A DNA stretch of 64,000 nt from Bradyrhizobium xenonodulans (GTDB lineage Bacteria; Pseudomonadota; Alphaproteobacteria; Rhizobiales; Xanthobacteraceae). Position numbers and translations under genes: made by a program. The number at the start of each line of letters is the position of its first letter. Positions within the stretch are counted from its first letter, which is position 1. Under the pieces are notes generated by a model. That model did not search any database and was not told the origin of the DNA. It saw only the letters and a list, made by a program, of their open reading frames with translations. This document shows, in pieces, positions 54,869 through 63,654 of the stretch. The DNA lies in NCBI RefSeq assembly GCF_027594865.1, contig NZ_CP089391.1, forward strand, positions 4,246,501-4,310,500. The letters run 5' to 3'.

Positions 54869-56941
54869 ATGACCGCAATCCGACCTTGGGCGGAATTGCT
54901 CCTCGCGCAGCAACGTGCTCTACTCGGGTTCACGCAGAGAGTGCCGGGAGCGTCTGCGATGAAGCCTGGCCGGGCAGCGACGTTCGGGAAGTCAGCCGCG
55001 CAATTCCTCGTCGGCTGCGTCAGGCAGACTGTCACCGTTAAGCCGCACGCCGAGCCCGATCGCGGCTTGCTCGAGGCGGTCAAGCAGTGGCAGCAAGTCT
55101 TCGAGCACAATCCAGTCATGTACTTCATGGTCGATCCGGCCGGAACCGTGATCAACGTGAACACGTTCGGCGCCGCGCAACTGGGCTATACGGCCGCGGA
55201 GTTGATCGGCCGATCCGTGCTGGACGTCTTCTTCGAGGAAGATCGCGACTTCGTCCGCGCGTGTGTCGCGCTGTGCCTGGAGACCGTCGATCAGTCCCAC
55301 ACCTGGGAGATCCGGAAGGTGCGCAAGGACGGCTCGGTGCTATGGGTGCGCGAGAACGCCAAGACCATGCTGCGGGCCGACGGCGGGCCAATCGTGCTGG
55401 TCGCCTGCGAGAACATCACCGAGCGCAAGGAAGCGGAGAATGCCCTGCGACAGAGCGAAGCTTATCTCGCCCAGGCGCAGGAGCTGAGCCACACCGGGAG
55501 TTTCGGCTGGAGGGCCGCGACCGGCGAGATCACCTGGTCCAAGGAGACCTATCGCATCTTCCAATGCGATGAGGGAACCAAGCCGCAGATCCCGGTCATG
55601 CTCCAGCGGATCCATCCGGAGGACCGGCTCGCGGTGCAACGGACCACGGGGCGGGCGGCGCGCGAGGGAAGAGATTACGACCACGAATATCGGCTCCTGA
55701 TGGCCGACGGCTCCATCAAGTACGTCCGGGCGGTGGCCCGGGCCATGCGAGATTCCGGCGGCCGCGTGGAGTTCGTGGGATCGGTGACCGACATCACGGC
55801 GACCAAGGAGGCAGAGCGCCGGCTGCGTGACAGCGAGCAGCGCTTTCGCGACTATGCAGAAACCGCGTCTGACTGGTTCTGGGAGACGGGGCCAGACCAC
55901 CGCGTCACCTTGGTATCGCAACACTCCGATACCATCACCGTCCCCGCGGGCCTGATTGGCCTCACGCGTTGGGACATTGCTCCGGACGCCGATCTCGAGC
56001 CGGAAAAATGGCGACAACATCGAGCAGCGCTCGACGCCCACATCCCGTTCCGCGACCTGGTCTACCGCAGCAAGGACCGCAACGGGACGCCGATCTATGT
56101 CCGGACCAGCGGCAAGCCGTTCTTCGATGCCGACGGGAATTTTCTGGGCTACCGTGGCGTCTGCACCGACGTGACCGCAGCCATCCGGGCCGATCAGGCC
56201 GAAGATGCGTTGCGCAAGGCCCAAGCCGAACTCGCACATGTGACGCGCGTCACGACGCTGGGCGAGTTGACCGCTTCAATCGCCCATGAAATCAACCAGC
56301 CCCTCGCTGCAGTGATCGCAAACGCCGACGCCTGCCTTGCGTGGCTGCAGCGCAGTCCGCCCGATCTCAAGGCCGCGCGCCGCTCCGTGGAATGGATCAT
56401 CGAGGACGGCAAGCGCGCCAGCGACGTGATCCGTCATGTTCGGGCGCTCGCCAAACGGACCGAAATCGAGATGGCCCCGCTCGACGCCAGCCTGGTGATC
56501 CGCGAGGCCGTCGCGCTCGTTCAGCGCGAGATGGCCAGCCACGCCGTGTCAGTGCGATTGGAGCTGTCGCCGGCCCTGCCCAAAATCTATGGCGATCGGA
56601 TCCAATTGCAGCAGGTGCTGATCAACCTGATCATGAACGGGATCGAGGCCATGGATGGCGTCCATGACCGCCCGCGCGAGCTGACGATCCGCTCTGCAGA
56701 TGACGGTGAGAGCGCGATCCTGGTGAGCGTCGCCGACTGCGGCGTCGGCATCAGTGAACAGGCGATAGACCGCCTGTTCACGCCGTTCTTTACCACCAAG
56801 TCCGCCGGCATGGGCATGGGGCTGTCGATCTGCCGCTCCATTATCGAGACCCATCGCGGACGACTTTCGGCCGCTCCGAACCAGTCGGGCGGCGCGACGT
56901 TTCATATCACCCTGCCCCTCCATCGAGAGGAAGCACCGTGA
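54869..56941 (+). CDS. Soluble three-PAS sensor histidine kinase
   Basis: This 690-aa protein has no membrane helix. PAS 1 is at about 72-190 ([19 protein letters not shown]), PAS 2 at about 198-315, and PAS 3 at about 325-440, each ending in a PAC-like DIT/DVT. HisKA has phospho-acceptor histidine 473 in [12 protein letters not shown], and HATPase_c contains [16 protein letters not shown] and [12 protein letters not shown]. The heme-binding histidine context of FixL is not seen, so the signal is unknown. The start ATG at 54869 has AAGG 8 bases ahead; the frame is open 60 codons earlier, where the sequence is not domain-like. Its stop overlaps the next start by GTGA. Confidence 0.88.
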   Translation: MTAIRPWAELLLAQQRALLGFTQRVPGASAMKPGRAATFGKSAAQFLVGCVRQTVTVKPHAEPDRGLLEAVKQWQQVFEHNPVMYFMVDPAGTVINVNTFGAAQLGYTAAELIGRSVLDVFFEEDRDFVRACVALCLETVDQSHTWEIRKVRKDGSVLWVRENAKTMLRADGGPIVLVACENITERKEAENALRQSEAYLAQAQELSHTGSFGWRAATGEITWSKETYRIFQCDEGTKPQIPVMLQRIHPEDRLAVQRTTGRAAREGRDYDHEYRLLMADGSIKYVRAVARAMRDSGGRVEFVGSVTDITATKEAERRLRDSEQRFRDYAETASDWFWETGPDHRVTLVSQHSDTITVPAGLIGLTRWDIAPDADLEPEKWRQHRAALDAHIPFRDLVYRSKDRNGTPIYVRTSGKPFFDADGNFLGYRGVCTDVTAAIRADQAEDALRKAQAELAHVTRVTTLGELTASIAHEINQPLAAVIANADACLAWLQRSPPDLKAARRSVEWIIEDGKRASDVIRHVRALAKRTEIEMAPLDASLVIREAVALVQREMASHAVSVRLELSPALPKIYGDRIQLQQVLINLIMNGIEAMDGVHDRPRELTIRSADDGESAILVSVADCGVGISEQAIDRLFTPFFTTKSAGMGMGLSICRSIIETHRGRLSAAPNQSGGATFHITLPLHREEAP

Positions 56942-57609
56942 CTGAGCGCGTGGAGCCTTCACCGCCACTGGAGAACGGCGACCAGCCGATCGTCTTCATC
57001 GTCGACGACGACGCCTCGATGCGCCGTGCGCTCACCAACCTCTTCGAGTCGGTCGGCCTCAGGGTCGAAGCGTTCGGCTCGGCGCTGCAGCTCCTCCAGG
57101 CCAAGCCGCCGCAAGTGCCCAGTTGCCTGGTGCTCGACATCCGCCTGCCCGGAGTGAGCGGCCTTGACCTGCAGAACGACCTTGCCAAGGCAAATATCCA
57201 CACACCTGTCATCTTCATCACCGGTCACGGTGATATCCCCATGACCGTTCGAGCCATGAAAAGCGGCGCGATCGATTTCCTGACCAAGCCGGTTCGCGAC
57301 CAGGACATCCTGGACGCGGTCCAGGCTGCGATCGAGCGAGACCGCAAGCGCCGCGACCTCAACAAGACCGTCTCGAACGTCAGATCACGCTTCGAGTCCC
57401 TCAGCGCGCGGGAGCGGGACGTATTAGCACTGGTGACGTCCGGACTGATGAACAAGCAAGTGGCCGCCCAACTGGGATTGGCGGAAATCACCGTCAAGAT
57501 CTATCGCGGCCAGATCATGCGCAAAATGGGTGCGAAGTCCCTGGCCGACCTTGTGAGAATGAGTGAGGCGCTCGGGATTCCGCCCAGCCGGTCCGACGTA
57601 CAAACCTAA
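56938..57609 (+). CDS. FixJ/NodW-type response regulator
   Basis: This 223-aa protein has a receiver domain (about 16-130) with the acidic triplet IVDDD, phospho-acceptor aspartate 67 ([12 protein letters not shown]), TGHGD and LTKPVR. A LuxR-type helix-turn-helix follows (about 150-212, [38 protein letters not shown]). The start is a GTG overlapping the kinase stop (GTGA), so kinase and regulator are made together and should be cognate. Targets may include the divergent Cys mini-protein cluster (inference). Confidence 0.9.
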   Translation: MTERVEPSPPLENGDQPIVFIVDDDASMRRALTNLFESVGLRVEAFGSALQLLQAKPPQVPSCLVLDIRLPGVSGLDLQNDLAKANIHTPVIFITGHGDIPMTVRAMKSGAIDFLTKPVRDQDILDAVQAAIERDRKRRDLNKTVSNVRSRFESLSARERDVLALVTSGLMNKQVAAQLGLAEITVKIYRGQIMRKMGAKSLADLVRMSEALGIPPSRSDVQT

Positions 57610-57690
57610 GTATGAGTTTCCAATGGTGACTGGCGGGTCCACCTTGCGTGTTCGGCTTGGGCCGTGGCGATAGCAAGCGTAATCCCGGGC

Positions 57691-57696
57691 AAGGAG
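57691..57696 (+). promoter_or_regulatory. Shine-Dalgarno AAGGAG that fixes a TTG start at 57705
   Basis: AAGGAG is followed by exactly 8 bases and then TTG, in frame with the receiver domain. The alternative GTG at 57648 has no such site. Confidence 0.6.
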
Positions 57697-57704
57697 CGGA
57701 CGTC

Positions 57705-58091
57705 TTGCCAGCCACTTCAGTCATTTCGGTGCTTGATGATGACCCCTACGTGCGGGCCGCCATCAACAATCTCCTGGAATCGCGCGGGTACATCGTCCAC
57801 ACATTCGCCTCCGCCGAAGAATTTTTGAGCTCGACCGATTCCAGCCACACCTCCTGCGTCGTCGCCGACGTGCAGATGCCGTTGAAGACCGGAATCGATC
57901 TGTTGACGCAGATGCGCGCGCAGGGTTCGGTTACGCCGTTCATCTTGATCACAGCTTTCCCGGATGAGAGCGTTCGTATGCGTGCGCTCGAAGCCGGGGC
58001 AATCTGTTTTCTCGGTAAACCGTTCGTCGCCTCGGATCTGATGCAATGCCTGGACCGGGCGCTAGCAGCAGGCGACAGAACCATGGAGTGA
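57705..58091 (+). CDS. Single-domain receiver protein, third gene of the phosphorelay locus
   Basis: This 128-aa CheY-like receiver has the acidic triplet VLDDD (9-13), phospho-acceptor aspartate 55 in VVADVQMPLKTG, ITAFPDE, and lysine in FLGKPF. It resembles the receiver half of FixJ/NwsB proteins and lacks any output domain. The TTG start is chosen from the Shine-Dalgarno at 57691; it gives a receiver that begins right at strand 1. It follows the FixJ-type gene by 95 bases. It could be a phosphate sink or competitor for the same kinase. Confidence 0.8.
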   Translation: MPATSVISVLDDDPYVRAAINNLLESRGYIVHTFASAEEFLSSTDSSHTSCVVADVQMPLKTGIDLLTQMRAQGSVTPFILITAFPDESVRMRALEAGAICFLGKPFVASDLMQCLDRALAAGDRTME

Positions 58092-58118
58092 TTGCCCAGC
58101 GGTCAGCGAACGCTCGCT

Positions 58119-59090
58119 TCAATCCACCTTGATGTTCGCGGCCTTGATGATCGGCCACCATTTTGCGATCTCGGCCTTCTGCCGCGTGCCGAGTGCTTCG
58201 GGGGTGAGCTGATCCTGCGGCGTCATCTCGAGGCCCTGGCCCTCGAGCTGCTTCTTCACGGCGGGATCGTTCAGCGCTTCCACGGCGGCCGCATTGAGCC
58301 TGGCGACGATCTCCTTCGGCGTGCCCTTCGGCACCCACATGCCCGACCACAGCGTCATGTTGAAGCCCTTCAGCCCCGCCTCCTCTGCGGTCGGAATATC
58401 GGGCGCCGAGGCCAGACGCTTGTCGTCGGTGACGGCATAGGCGCGGATGGTGCCGGCGCGGACCTGGTTGATGGAGTTGGAGGTCTGGTCGACGATGACG
58501 TCGATCTGGCCGGCGATGAGATCGTTCAACGCGGGCGCGGTGCCGCGATACGGCACGTATTGCAGCTTGATACCGGAAACGCTTTCGAAATAGACGCCGG
58601 CGATGTGGCTGCCGGAGCCTGCACCGGCAGTGCCGGCGGTCGGTGGCGACGGCCGCGACTTCAGCCATTCGATCAGCTCTTTCAGCGAGGTCGCGGGCAC
58701 CGCGGTCTTGCTGACAACGATCATCGGGTTGCTGGGCAGGAGCACCACCGGCTCCAGATCGGCGACGAGGTCGTATTTGAGCTTGTAGACGGCGCCATTC
58801 GCAACGTGGGTGCCGAGATGGCCGAACGAGATGGTGTAGCCATCAGGCGGCGATTGCACCGCGCGGCCGACGCCGATCGAGCCGCCCGCGCCGGTGACGT
58901 TCTCGATCACGAGGGGCTGACCGAGCGCGGTCCGCATGCGCTCGGCGAGCACGCGCGCCATCGCATCCGACGGTCCGCCGGCCGCGAAGGGCACGATGAT
59001 GATGATGGGGTGCGAGGGATAGTCGTCGGCGCGCGCGGCGCCGGCAATAGCGAGAACAGCAATCAGCGCAGCCCAGACGGCCTTCTTCAT
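58119..59090 (-). CDS. Bug/TctC-type periplasmic solute-binding protein
   Basis: This 323-aa protein has a signal peptide (1-21, cut after AARA). The TctC/Bug fold has YPSHPIIIIVPFAAGGPSDAMARVLAE, VIENVTGAGGSIGVGRAVQSPPDGY, and the late ALNDLIAGQIDVIVDQTSN. These proteins bind carboxylates for tripartite tricarboxylate transporters or act as sensors. No tctA/tctB membrane genes are in the window, so it is one of the orphan Bug proteins. It follows threonine synthase by 87 bases on the same strand. Confidence 0.9.
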   Translation of the reverse strand: MKKAVWAALIAVLAIAGAARADDYPSHPIIIIVPFAAGGPSDAMARVLAERMRTALGQPLVIENVTGAGGSIGVGRAVQSPPDGYTISFGHLGTHVANGAVYKLKYDLVADLEPVVLLPSNPMIVVSKTAVPATSLKELIEWLKSRPSPPTAGTAGAGSGSHIAGVYFESVSGIKLQYVPYRGTAPALNDLIAGQIDVIVDQTSNSINQVRAGTIRAYAVTDDKRLASAPDIPTAEEAGLKGFNMTLWSGMWVPKGTPKEIVARLNAAAVEALNDPAVKKQLEGQGLEMTPQDQLTPEALGTRQKAEIAKWWPIIKAANIKVD

Positions 59091-59177
59091 TGTCTTCTCC
59101 CCAACGATGTCATTGTTGTTTTTGTCTCTTCCCGCGTACGGGAAGAGGAATCGTTCGTGAAGAGACGAAATGACGCG

Positions 59178-60419
59178 CTAGAACTGCGTGTAGTCGATCG
59201 GCTTGTGGCGATCGAGCGTGCGGGCGACAGGCGGCAGCGGGTATTTCAGGCCGGTCGCGCAGTTGAACAGCATCACGCGGTCACCCTTCGAGACGCGGCC
59301 GTCGGCGAGGCTGTCCTTGTAGGCGGCGTAGGTCGCGGCACCCTCCGGGCACAGCAGCAGCCCCTCCTCGCGCGCGACCTCATTGAGTGCCGCCGAGATC
59401 TTGTCGTCGTCGACCGCAATCGCAAATCCCTTGCTCTCGCGCACAGCGCGTAGAATCAGAAAATCGCCGATCGCCTGCGGCACGCGGATGCCGGACGCGA
59501 TGGTGTGGGCATCCTCCCAGCGCGTCGCGTGCTCGGTGCCGGCGTCATAGGCGCGCACCATCGGCGCGCAGCCGGAGGCCTGCACCGCGACCATGCGCGG
59601 GCGCTTCGAGCCGATGAAGCCGATCTTTTCCAGCTCGTCGAACGCCTTCCACATGCCGATCAGGCCGGTGCCACCGCCGGTCGGATAGAAGATCACATCG
59701 GGCACGTCCCAGCCTAGCTGCTCGGCAAGCTCGAGGCCCATCGTCTTCTTGCCTTCGATGCGGTACGGCTCCTTCAGCGTCGAGGTGTCGAACCAACCAA
59801 CCTTGGCCTTGCCCTCGCCGACGATCTTGCCGCAATCATCGATATAACCGTTGACGCGGTAGACGGTCGCGCCTTGGAGCTCGATCTCGCTGACGTTCAC
59901 CTCGGGCGTGTCGGCCGGGCAGAAGATCGTGGTCTTGATGCCGCACGACGTGGCATAGGCCGCGAGCGCCGCGCCGGCATTGCCGTTGGTCGGCATCGCC
60001 ATGTGCTTGATGCCGAGCGCCTTGCCCATCGACACCGCCATCACGAGGCCACGCGCCTTGAACGAGCCGGTCGGCAGCCGTCCCTCGTCCTTGACGATGA
60101 TCTCGCCGCCCCCGAGCTTCTTGCCGAGCTTCGGCAGCCGGATCAGCGGCGTCGTGACTTCGCCGAGCGAGACGATGTCCTGGCATTTGCGCACCGGCAG
60201 CAGCTCGCGATAGCGCCACATGTCGCCGGGGCGCTGGGCCAGCGCATCCTTGGTCAGCGCCTTCTTCACGCCGGCGAGGTCGTAGCGCACCAGCAGCGGC
60301 TTGCCGGCCTTGGAGAGGTTGTGGATCTGGTCGGCGGCGTAATGATCGCCCTCCATCGCGCATTCGAGATGGGTGACGAAAGTCGGGCGTTCGATGGTCA
60401 GGTTGTCGTTGTCGTGCAT
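59178..60419 (-). CDS. thrC: Threonine synthase (or closely related PLP beta-lyase)
   Basis: This 413-aa PLP enzyme converts O-phosphohomoserine to threonine. Lysine 121 in PTGSFKARGL carries PLP; PTNGNAGAALAAYA and FYPTGGGTGLIGMWKAF bind substrate and phosphate. Length and the N-terminal THLECAMEGDHYAAD fit the class II ThrC group of about 410 aa. A second threonine synthase elsewhere in the genome cannot be excluded, so the exact substrate is moderately sure. AAGGAA 8 bases before the ATG at 60419 fixes the start; upstream codons run into the palindromic repeat. Confidence 0.82.
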   Translation of the reverse strand: MHDNDNLTIERPTFVTHLECAMEGDHYAADQIHNLSKAGKPLLVRYDLAGVKKALTKDALAQRPGDMWRYRELLPVRKCQDIVSLGEVTTPLIRLPKLGKKLGGGEIIVKDEGRLPTGSFKARGLVMAVSMGKALGIKHMAMPTNGNAGAALAAYATSCGIKTTIFCPADTPEVNVSEIELQGATVYRVNGYIDDCGKIVGEGKAKVGWFDTSTLKEPYRIEGKKTMGLELAEQLGWDVPDVIFYPTGGGTGLIGMWKAFDELEKIGFIGSKRPRMVAVQASGCAPMVRAYDAGTEHATRWEDAHTIASGIRVPQAIGDFLILRAVRESKGFAIAVDDDKISAALNEVAREEGLLLCPEGAATYAAYKDSLADGRVSKGDRVMLFNCATGLKYPLPPVARTLDRHKPIDYTQF

Positions 60420-60460
60420 GGGTTGGTTTCCTTCTTGTTTTGCAAACGGCTTTCTCCGCT

Positions 60461-60540
60461 CGTCATTGCGAGCGCAGCGAAGCAATCCAGAGTCTTTCCG
60501 CAGAGGCAGTCTGGATTGCTTCGCTTCGCTCGCAATGACG
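60461..60540. repeat. Large intergenic inverted repeat (31-bp arms)
   Basis: The arms 60461-60491 and 60510-60540 match over 31 bases with one mismatch, around an 18-base spacer. The arm begins CGTCATTGCGAGCG and ends CAATCCAGA. It lies between lpdA and thrC, 7 bases after the lpdA stop, and may terminate or stabilise the lpdA message. I recall arms of this type as dispersed palindromes in Bradyrhizobium and other Rhizobiales. Confidence 0.88.
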
Positions 60541-60547
60541 GCGGCGG

Positions 60548-61969
60548 TTAGATATTCAACACCCTTCCATAGGCATCCAGCACGGCTTCCTTCATCATCT
60601 CCGACAGGGTCGGATGCGGGAAGACCGTGTGCATCAGCTCTTCTTCCGTCGTCTCCAGATTCATGGCGACGACGTAGCCCTGGATCAGTTCGGTGACCTC
60701 TGCGCCGACCATGTGAGCGCCGAGCAGCTGACCGGTCTTCTTGTCGAAGATCACCTTGACCAGGCCCTGGTCCTCGCCGAGCGCGATCGCCTTGCCGTTG
60801 CCGACGAAGGGGAAGCGGCCGACGCGGATCTCGCGGCCGCTCTCCTTGGCCTTGGCTTCGGTGAGGCCGACGGAGGCGACCTGCGGCTGGCAATAGGTGC
60901 AGCCCGGGATCAGGTTCTTGTCCATGGGATGCGGATGCAGGCCCTTGATCGCCTCGACGCAGATCACGCCTTCATGCTCGGCCTTGTGCGCCAACATGGG
61001 CGGGCCGGCGACGTCGCCGATGGCGTAGATGCCGGGAACGTTGGTCTTGCCGTAGCCATCGATCACGATGCAGCCGCGGTCGGTTTTGACCCCGAGCTTT
61101 TCGAGGCCGAGATTCTCGATGTTGCCGACGACGCCGACCGCCGAGATCACGCGCTCGAACTCGGTGGTGACGGGCTTGCCCTTGCCGTCGTCGATGGTGG
61201 CGACGACGCTATCGGCCTTCTTCTCCAGCTTCGTCACCTTGGTCGAGGACATGATCTTGATGCCCTGCTTCTCCAGCCGCTTCCGAGCGAGGCCGGCGAT
61301 CTCCGCATCCTCGACGGGGAGGATCTGCGGCAGCACCTCGACCACGGTGACCTCGGAGCCCATGGTGTGGAAGAACGAGGCGAACTCGATGCCGATCGCG
61401 CCGGAGCCGACCACCAGCAGCGACTTCGGCATCCGCTCCGGCACCATCGCCTCGAAATAGGTCCAGATCAGCTTCTTGTCGGGCTCGAGCCCCGGCAGCA
61501 CGCGCGGCCGCGCGCCGGTCGCGACGATGATGTGCTTGGCCTGGTAGCTCCCCTCGCCCAGCGTGCCCTTCGGCGCCTCGACGTCGGACTTCTTCACCGT
61601 GACCTTGCCGGGCGCGTCGATCGAGGCGGCGCCCCAGATCACGCTGACCTTGTTCTTCTTCATCAGGAAGCCGACGCCGTCATTCAAGCGCTTGGAAACA
61701 CCGCGCGAGCGCTGCACCACCGCCTTCGGATCGAACGAGACCTTCTCGGCCGAGAGGCCGTAATCCTTGGCGTGCTGCATGTAATGGTAGATCTCGGCCG
61801 AGCGCAGCAGCGCCTTGGTCGGGATGCAGCCCCAGTTCAGGCAGATGCCGCCAAGATAGGATTTCTCGACGATCGCGACCTTGAAGCCGAGCTGGGCGGC
61901 GCGGATCGCGGTGACATAGCCGCCGGGACCGGAGCCGATGATGATGATGTCGAAGGATGTGTCGGCCAT
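60548..61969 (-). CDS. lpdA: Dihydrolipoyl dehydrogenase (E3)
   Basis: This 473-aa flavoprotein disulfide reductase reoxidises the lipoyl arm of the pyruvate dehydrogenase complex. The FAD fold is IIIGSGPGGYVTAIRAAQLG (9-28); the redox-active pair is in GGICLNWGCIPTK. LVVGSGAIGIEFASFF binds NAD; YAIGDVAGPPMLAHKAEHEG is the second FAD motif; HPHPTLSEMMKEA carries the catalytic His. It is the third gene after pdhC and a 77-aa membrane protein. Confidence 0.95.
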   Translation of the reverse strand: MADTSFDIIIIGSGPGGYVTAIRAAQLGFKVAIVEKSYLGGICLNWGCIPTKALLRSAEIYHYMQHAKDYGLSAEKVSFDPKAVVQRSRGVSKRLNDGVGFLMKKNKVSVIWGAASIDAPGKVTVKKSDVEAPKGTLGEGSYQAKHIIVATGARPRVLPGLEPDKKLIWTYFEAMVPERMPKSLLVVGSGAIGIEFASFFHTMGSEVTVVEVLPQILPVEDAEIAGLARKRLEKQGIKIMSSTKVTKLEKKADSVVATIDDGKGKPVTTEFERVISAVGVVGNIENLGLEKLGVKTDRGCIVIDGYGKTNVPGIYAIGDVAGPPMLAHKAEHEGVICVEAIKGLHPHPMDKNLIPGCTYCQPQVASVGLTEAKAKESGREIRVGRFPFVGNGKAIALGEDQGLVKVIFDKKTGQLLGAHMVGAEVTELIQGYVVAMNLETTEEELMHTVFPHPTLSEMMKEAVLDAYGRVLNI

Positions 61970-61986
61970 GGCGGCTCCCGTTCAAC

Positions 61987-62220
61987 TCAAGGGGCGCCGC
62001 GGGCGCGGCGCTTGACCAGAAAAGACCTCACCAGCCATTCGAGCATCACCGCCAGGACCATGACGGCCAGCGCGGTGAGCACAATAGGCTGGGCGATGTT
62101 CCGTGCCAGCTGCTCACCGGCAAAGAACGCAGAGTGAAGAAAATCGAGCCCAATCGGATTGAGCGCGACGACGGCTCCAAGCAGCAGCGACATCCATGGC
62201 CAGCGGGTACGGACATGCAA
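61987..62220 (-). CDS. Small two-helix membrane protein in the pyruvate dehydrogenase operon
   Basis: A 77-aa protein with helices at about 8-22 and 43-63 and a basic C-terminus (RSFLVKRRARGAP). No family is recognised. A TTG at 62220 is the likely start: GGAGG lies exactly 8 bases ahead (62229-62233), while the ATG nine codons later has none. It lies 22 bases after the pdhC stop and 17 bases before lpdA, so it is certainly in their transcript. A link to the complex is unproven. Confidence 0.6.
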   Translation of the reverse strand: MHVRTRWPWMSLLLGAVVALNPIGLDFLHSAFFAGEQLARNIAQPIVLTALAVMVLAVMLEWLVRSFLVKRRARGAP

Positions 62221-62228
62221 GATCGCCC

Positions 62229-62233
62229 CCTCC
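62229..62233 (-). promoter_or_regulatory. Shine-Dalgarno GGAGG that fixes the TTG start at 62220
   Basis: GGAGG on the minus strand, 8 bases before the TTG of the small membrane protein and 9 bases after the pdhC stop. Confidence 0.5.
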
Positions 62234-62242
62234 GCCGCCGCG

Positions 62243-63592
62243 TCAGACCATCATCATCACAGGGTTTTCGATCAGCTGCTTGAAGGCGCCGATCAGCTCG
62301 GCGCCGAGCGCGCCGTCGATGGCGCGGTGATCGCAGGACAAGGTCACGCTCATCATGTTCGCGATCTCGATCTTGCCGCCGCGCACGACGGGCCGCTCCT
62401 CGCTGGTGCCGACCGCGAGGATGGTCGCATGCGGCGGGTTGATCACGGCGGTGAAGTGGCTGATGCCGAACATGCCGAGGTTCGAGACAGCCGTCGTGCC
62501 GCCCTGGTACTCTTCGGGCTTCAGCTTGCGCGAGCGAGCGCGTGTCGCAAAATCCTTCATCTCGTTGGAGATGGTCGAGAGCGTCTTGGTCTCGGCCTTG
62601 CGGATGATCGGCGTGATCAGCCCGCCGGGCATCGCCACGGCAACGCCGACGTCGGAATGATGGTGCTTGACCATGCCGGATTCGGTCCAGCTCACATTGC
62701 AGTTCGGGATCTTCTGGAGCGCCACCGCCATCGCCTTGATGACGAAGTCGTTGACCGAGATCTTGTAGAGCGGCTTCTTTTCCTTGTCCTTGGGCGCAGC
62801 GGCGTTGATCTCCTCGCGGGCAGCGAGCAGCTTGCCGATGTCGCAGTCGATGGTGAGGTAGAAGTGCGGGACGTTCTGGATCGACGCGGTCAGGCGCTGC
62901 GCAATGGTGCGGCGCATGCCGTCATGCGGGACGACCTCGTAGGAGCCTGGCTCGAACAGCGACAGGATCTGCTTGTCCGACATGGTCGGCGCGATCGAGG
63001 GTGCACCTGATGGCGCCGCGGCGGGCGCCTTGAGGCCCTTGCCGGACTTGGCCTGCTCGACGTCGCGCGCCACCACGCGGCCGTGCGGGCCGGTGCCTGT
63101 CACCATCGACACATCGATGCCGGCGTCCTTGGCCAGACGCCGCGCCAGCGGCGATGAGAACACGCGGCCAGCATGGCCGTTGCCTTGCGCGGCCGGAGCG
63201 GCGGCCTGCGGCGCAGGGGCCGCGGCGGGCGACGGGGCGGCCTTGGGCGCGGGCGCCGGTGCAGCAGCGGGAGCTTCAGCAGGCTTCTCGGCTTTCGGCG
63301 GTGCGGCCGAAGCGCTGGGCTTGGCGGCCCCCGCGGCCTTCACGTCCTCACCCTCGCCGGCCAGCACCGCGATCACGTCGTTGACCGGCACGTCCTGCGT
63401 GCCCTCGGGCACCAGGATCTTGGCGATCGTGCCCTCATCGATGGCCTCGACCTCCATGGTGGCCTTGTCGGTCTCGATCTCGGCGATGACGTCGCCGGAT
63501 TTGACCTTGTCGCCTTCCTTCTTCAGCCACTTGGCGAGGTTGCCCTTCTCCATCGTTGGCGAAAGAGCGGGCATCAGGATGTTGATGGGCAT
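62243..63592 (-). CDS. pdhC: Pyruvate dehydrogenase E2, dihydrolipoamide acetyltransferase
   Basis: This 449-aa core subunit has a single lipoyl domain (1-80) with the lipoylated lysine in IETDKATMEVEA. An Ala/Pro-rich linker is followed by the E3-binding domain (about 147-185, SSPLARRLAKDAGIDVSMV). The catalytic domain (about 215-449) has LSCDHRAIDGALGAEL, with the active-site His and Asp. The opening MPINILMPALSPTMEKGNLAKW marks the pyruvate-type alphaproteobacterial E2. The E1 genes are presumably beyond the window end, past the deaminase. Confidence 0.95.
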   Translation of the reverse strand: MPINILMPALSPTMEKGNLAKWLKKEGDKVKSGDVIAEIETDKATMEVEAIDEGTIAKILVPEGTQDVPVNDVIAVLAGEGEDVKAAGAAKPSASAAPPKAEKPAEAPAAAPAPAPKAAPSPAAAPAPQAAAPAAQGNGHAGRVFSSPLARRLAKDAGIDVSMVTGTGPHGRVVARDVEQAKSGKGLKAPAAAPSGAPSIAPTMSDKQILSLFEPGSYEVVPHDGMRRTIAQRLTASIQNVPHFYLTIDCDIGKLLAAREEINAAAPKDKEKKPLYKISVNDFVIKAMAVALQKIPNCNVSWTESGMVKHHHSDVGVAVAMPGGLITPIIRKAETKTLSTISNEMKDFATRARSRKLKPEEYQGGTTAVSNLGMFGISHFTAVINPPHATILAVGTSEERPVVRGGKIEIANMMSVTLSCDHRAIDGALGAELIGAFKQLIENPVMMMV

Positions 63593-63654
63593 GCTGACCT
63601 CACGAAGAACTTCTCAAAACGTCGTCCCCGGGAGCGAGGACGAACAGACCAGGT

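Noticed and set aside
54670..55041. ATG with GGAGG just upstream, opening 123 codons
   Set aside because: Spacing of 3 bases is too short and the frame runs out of phase through the first PAS domain of the kinase; translation is Arg-rich.
59178..60893. Reading threonine synthase as a 571-aa protein starting upstream
   Set aside because: The extra N-terminus would pass through the 31-bp palindrome and into lpdA out of frame; the ATG at 60419 has a good ribosome site and family length.
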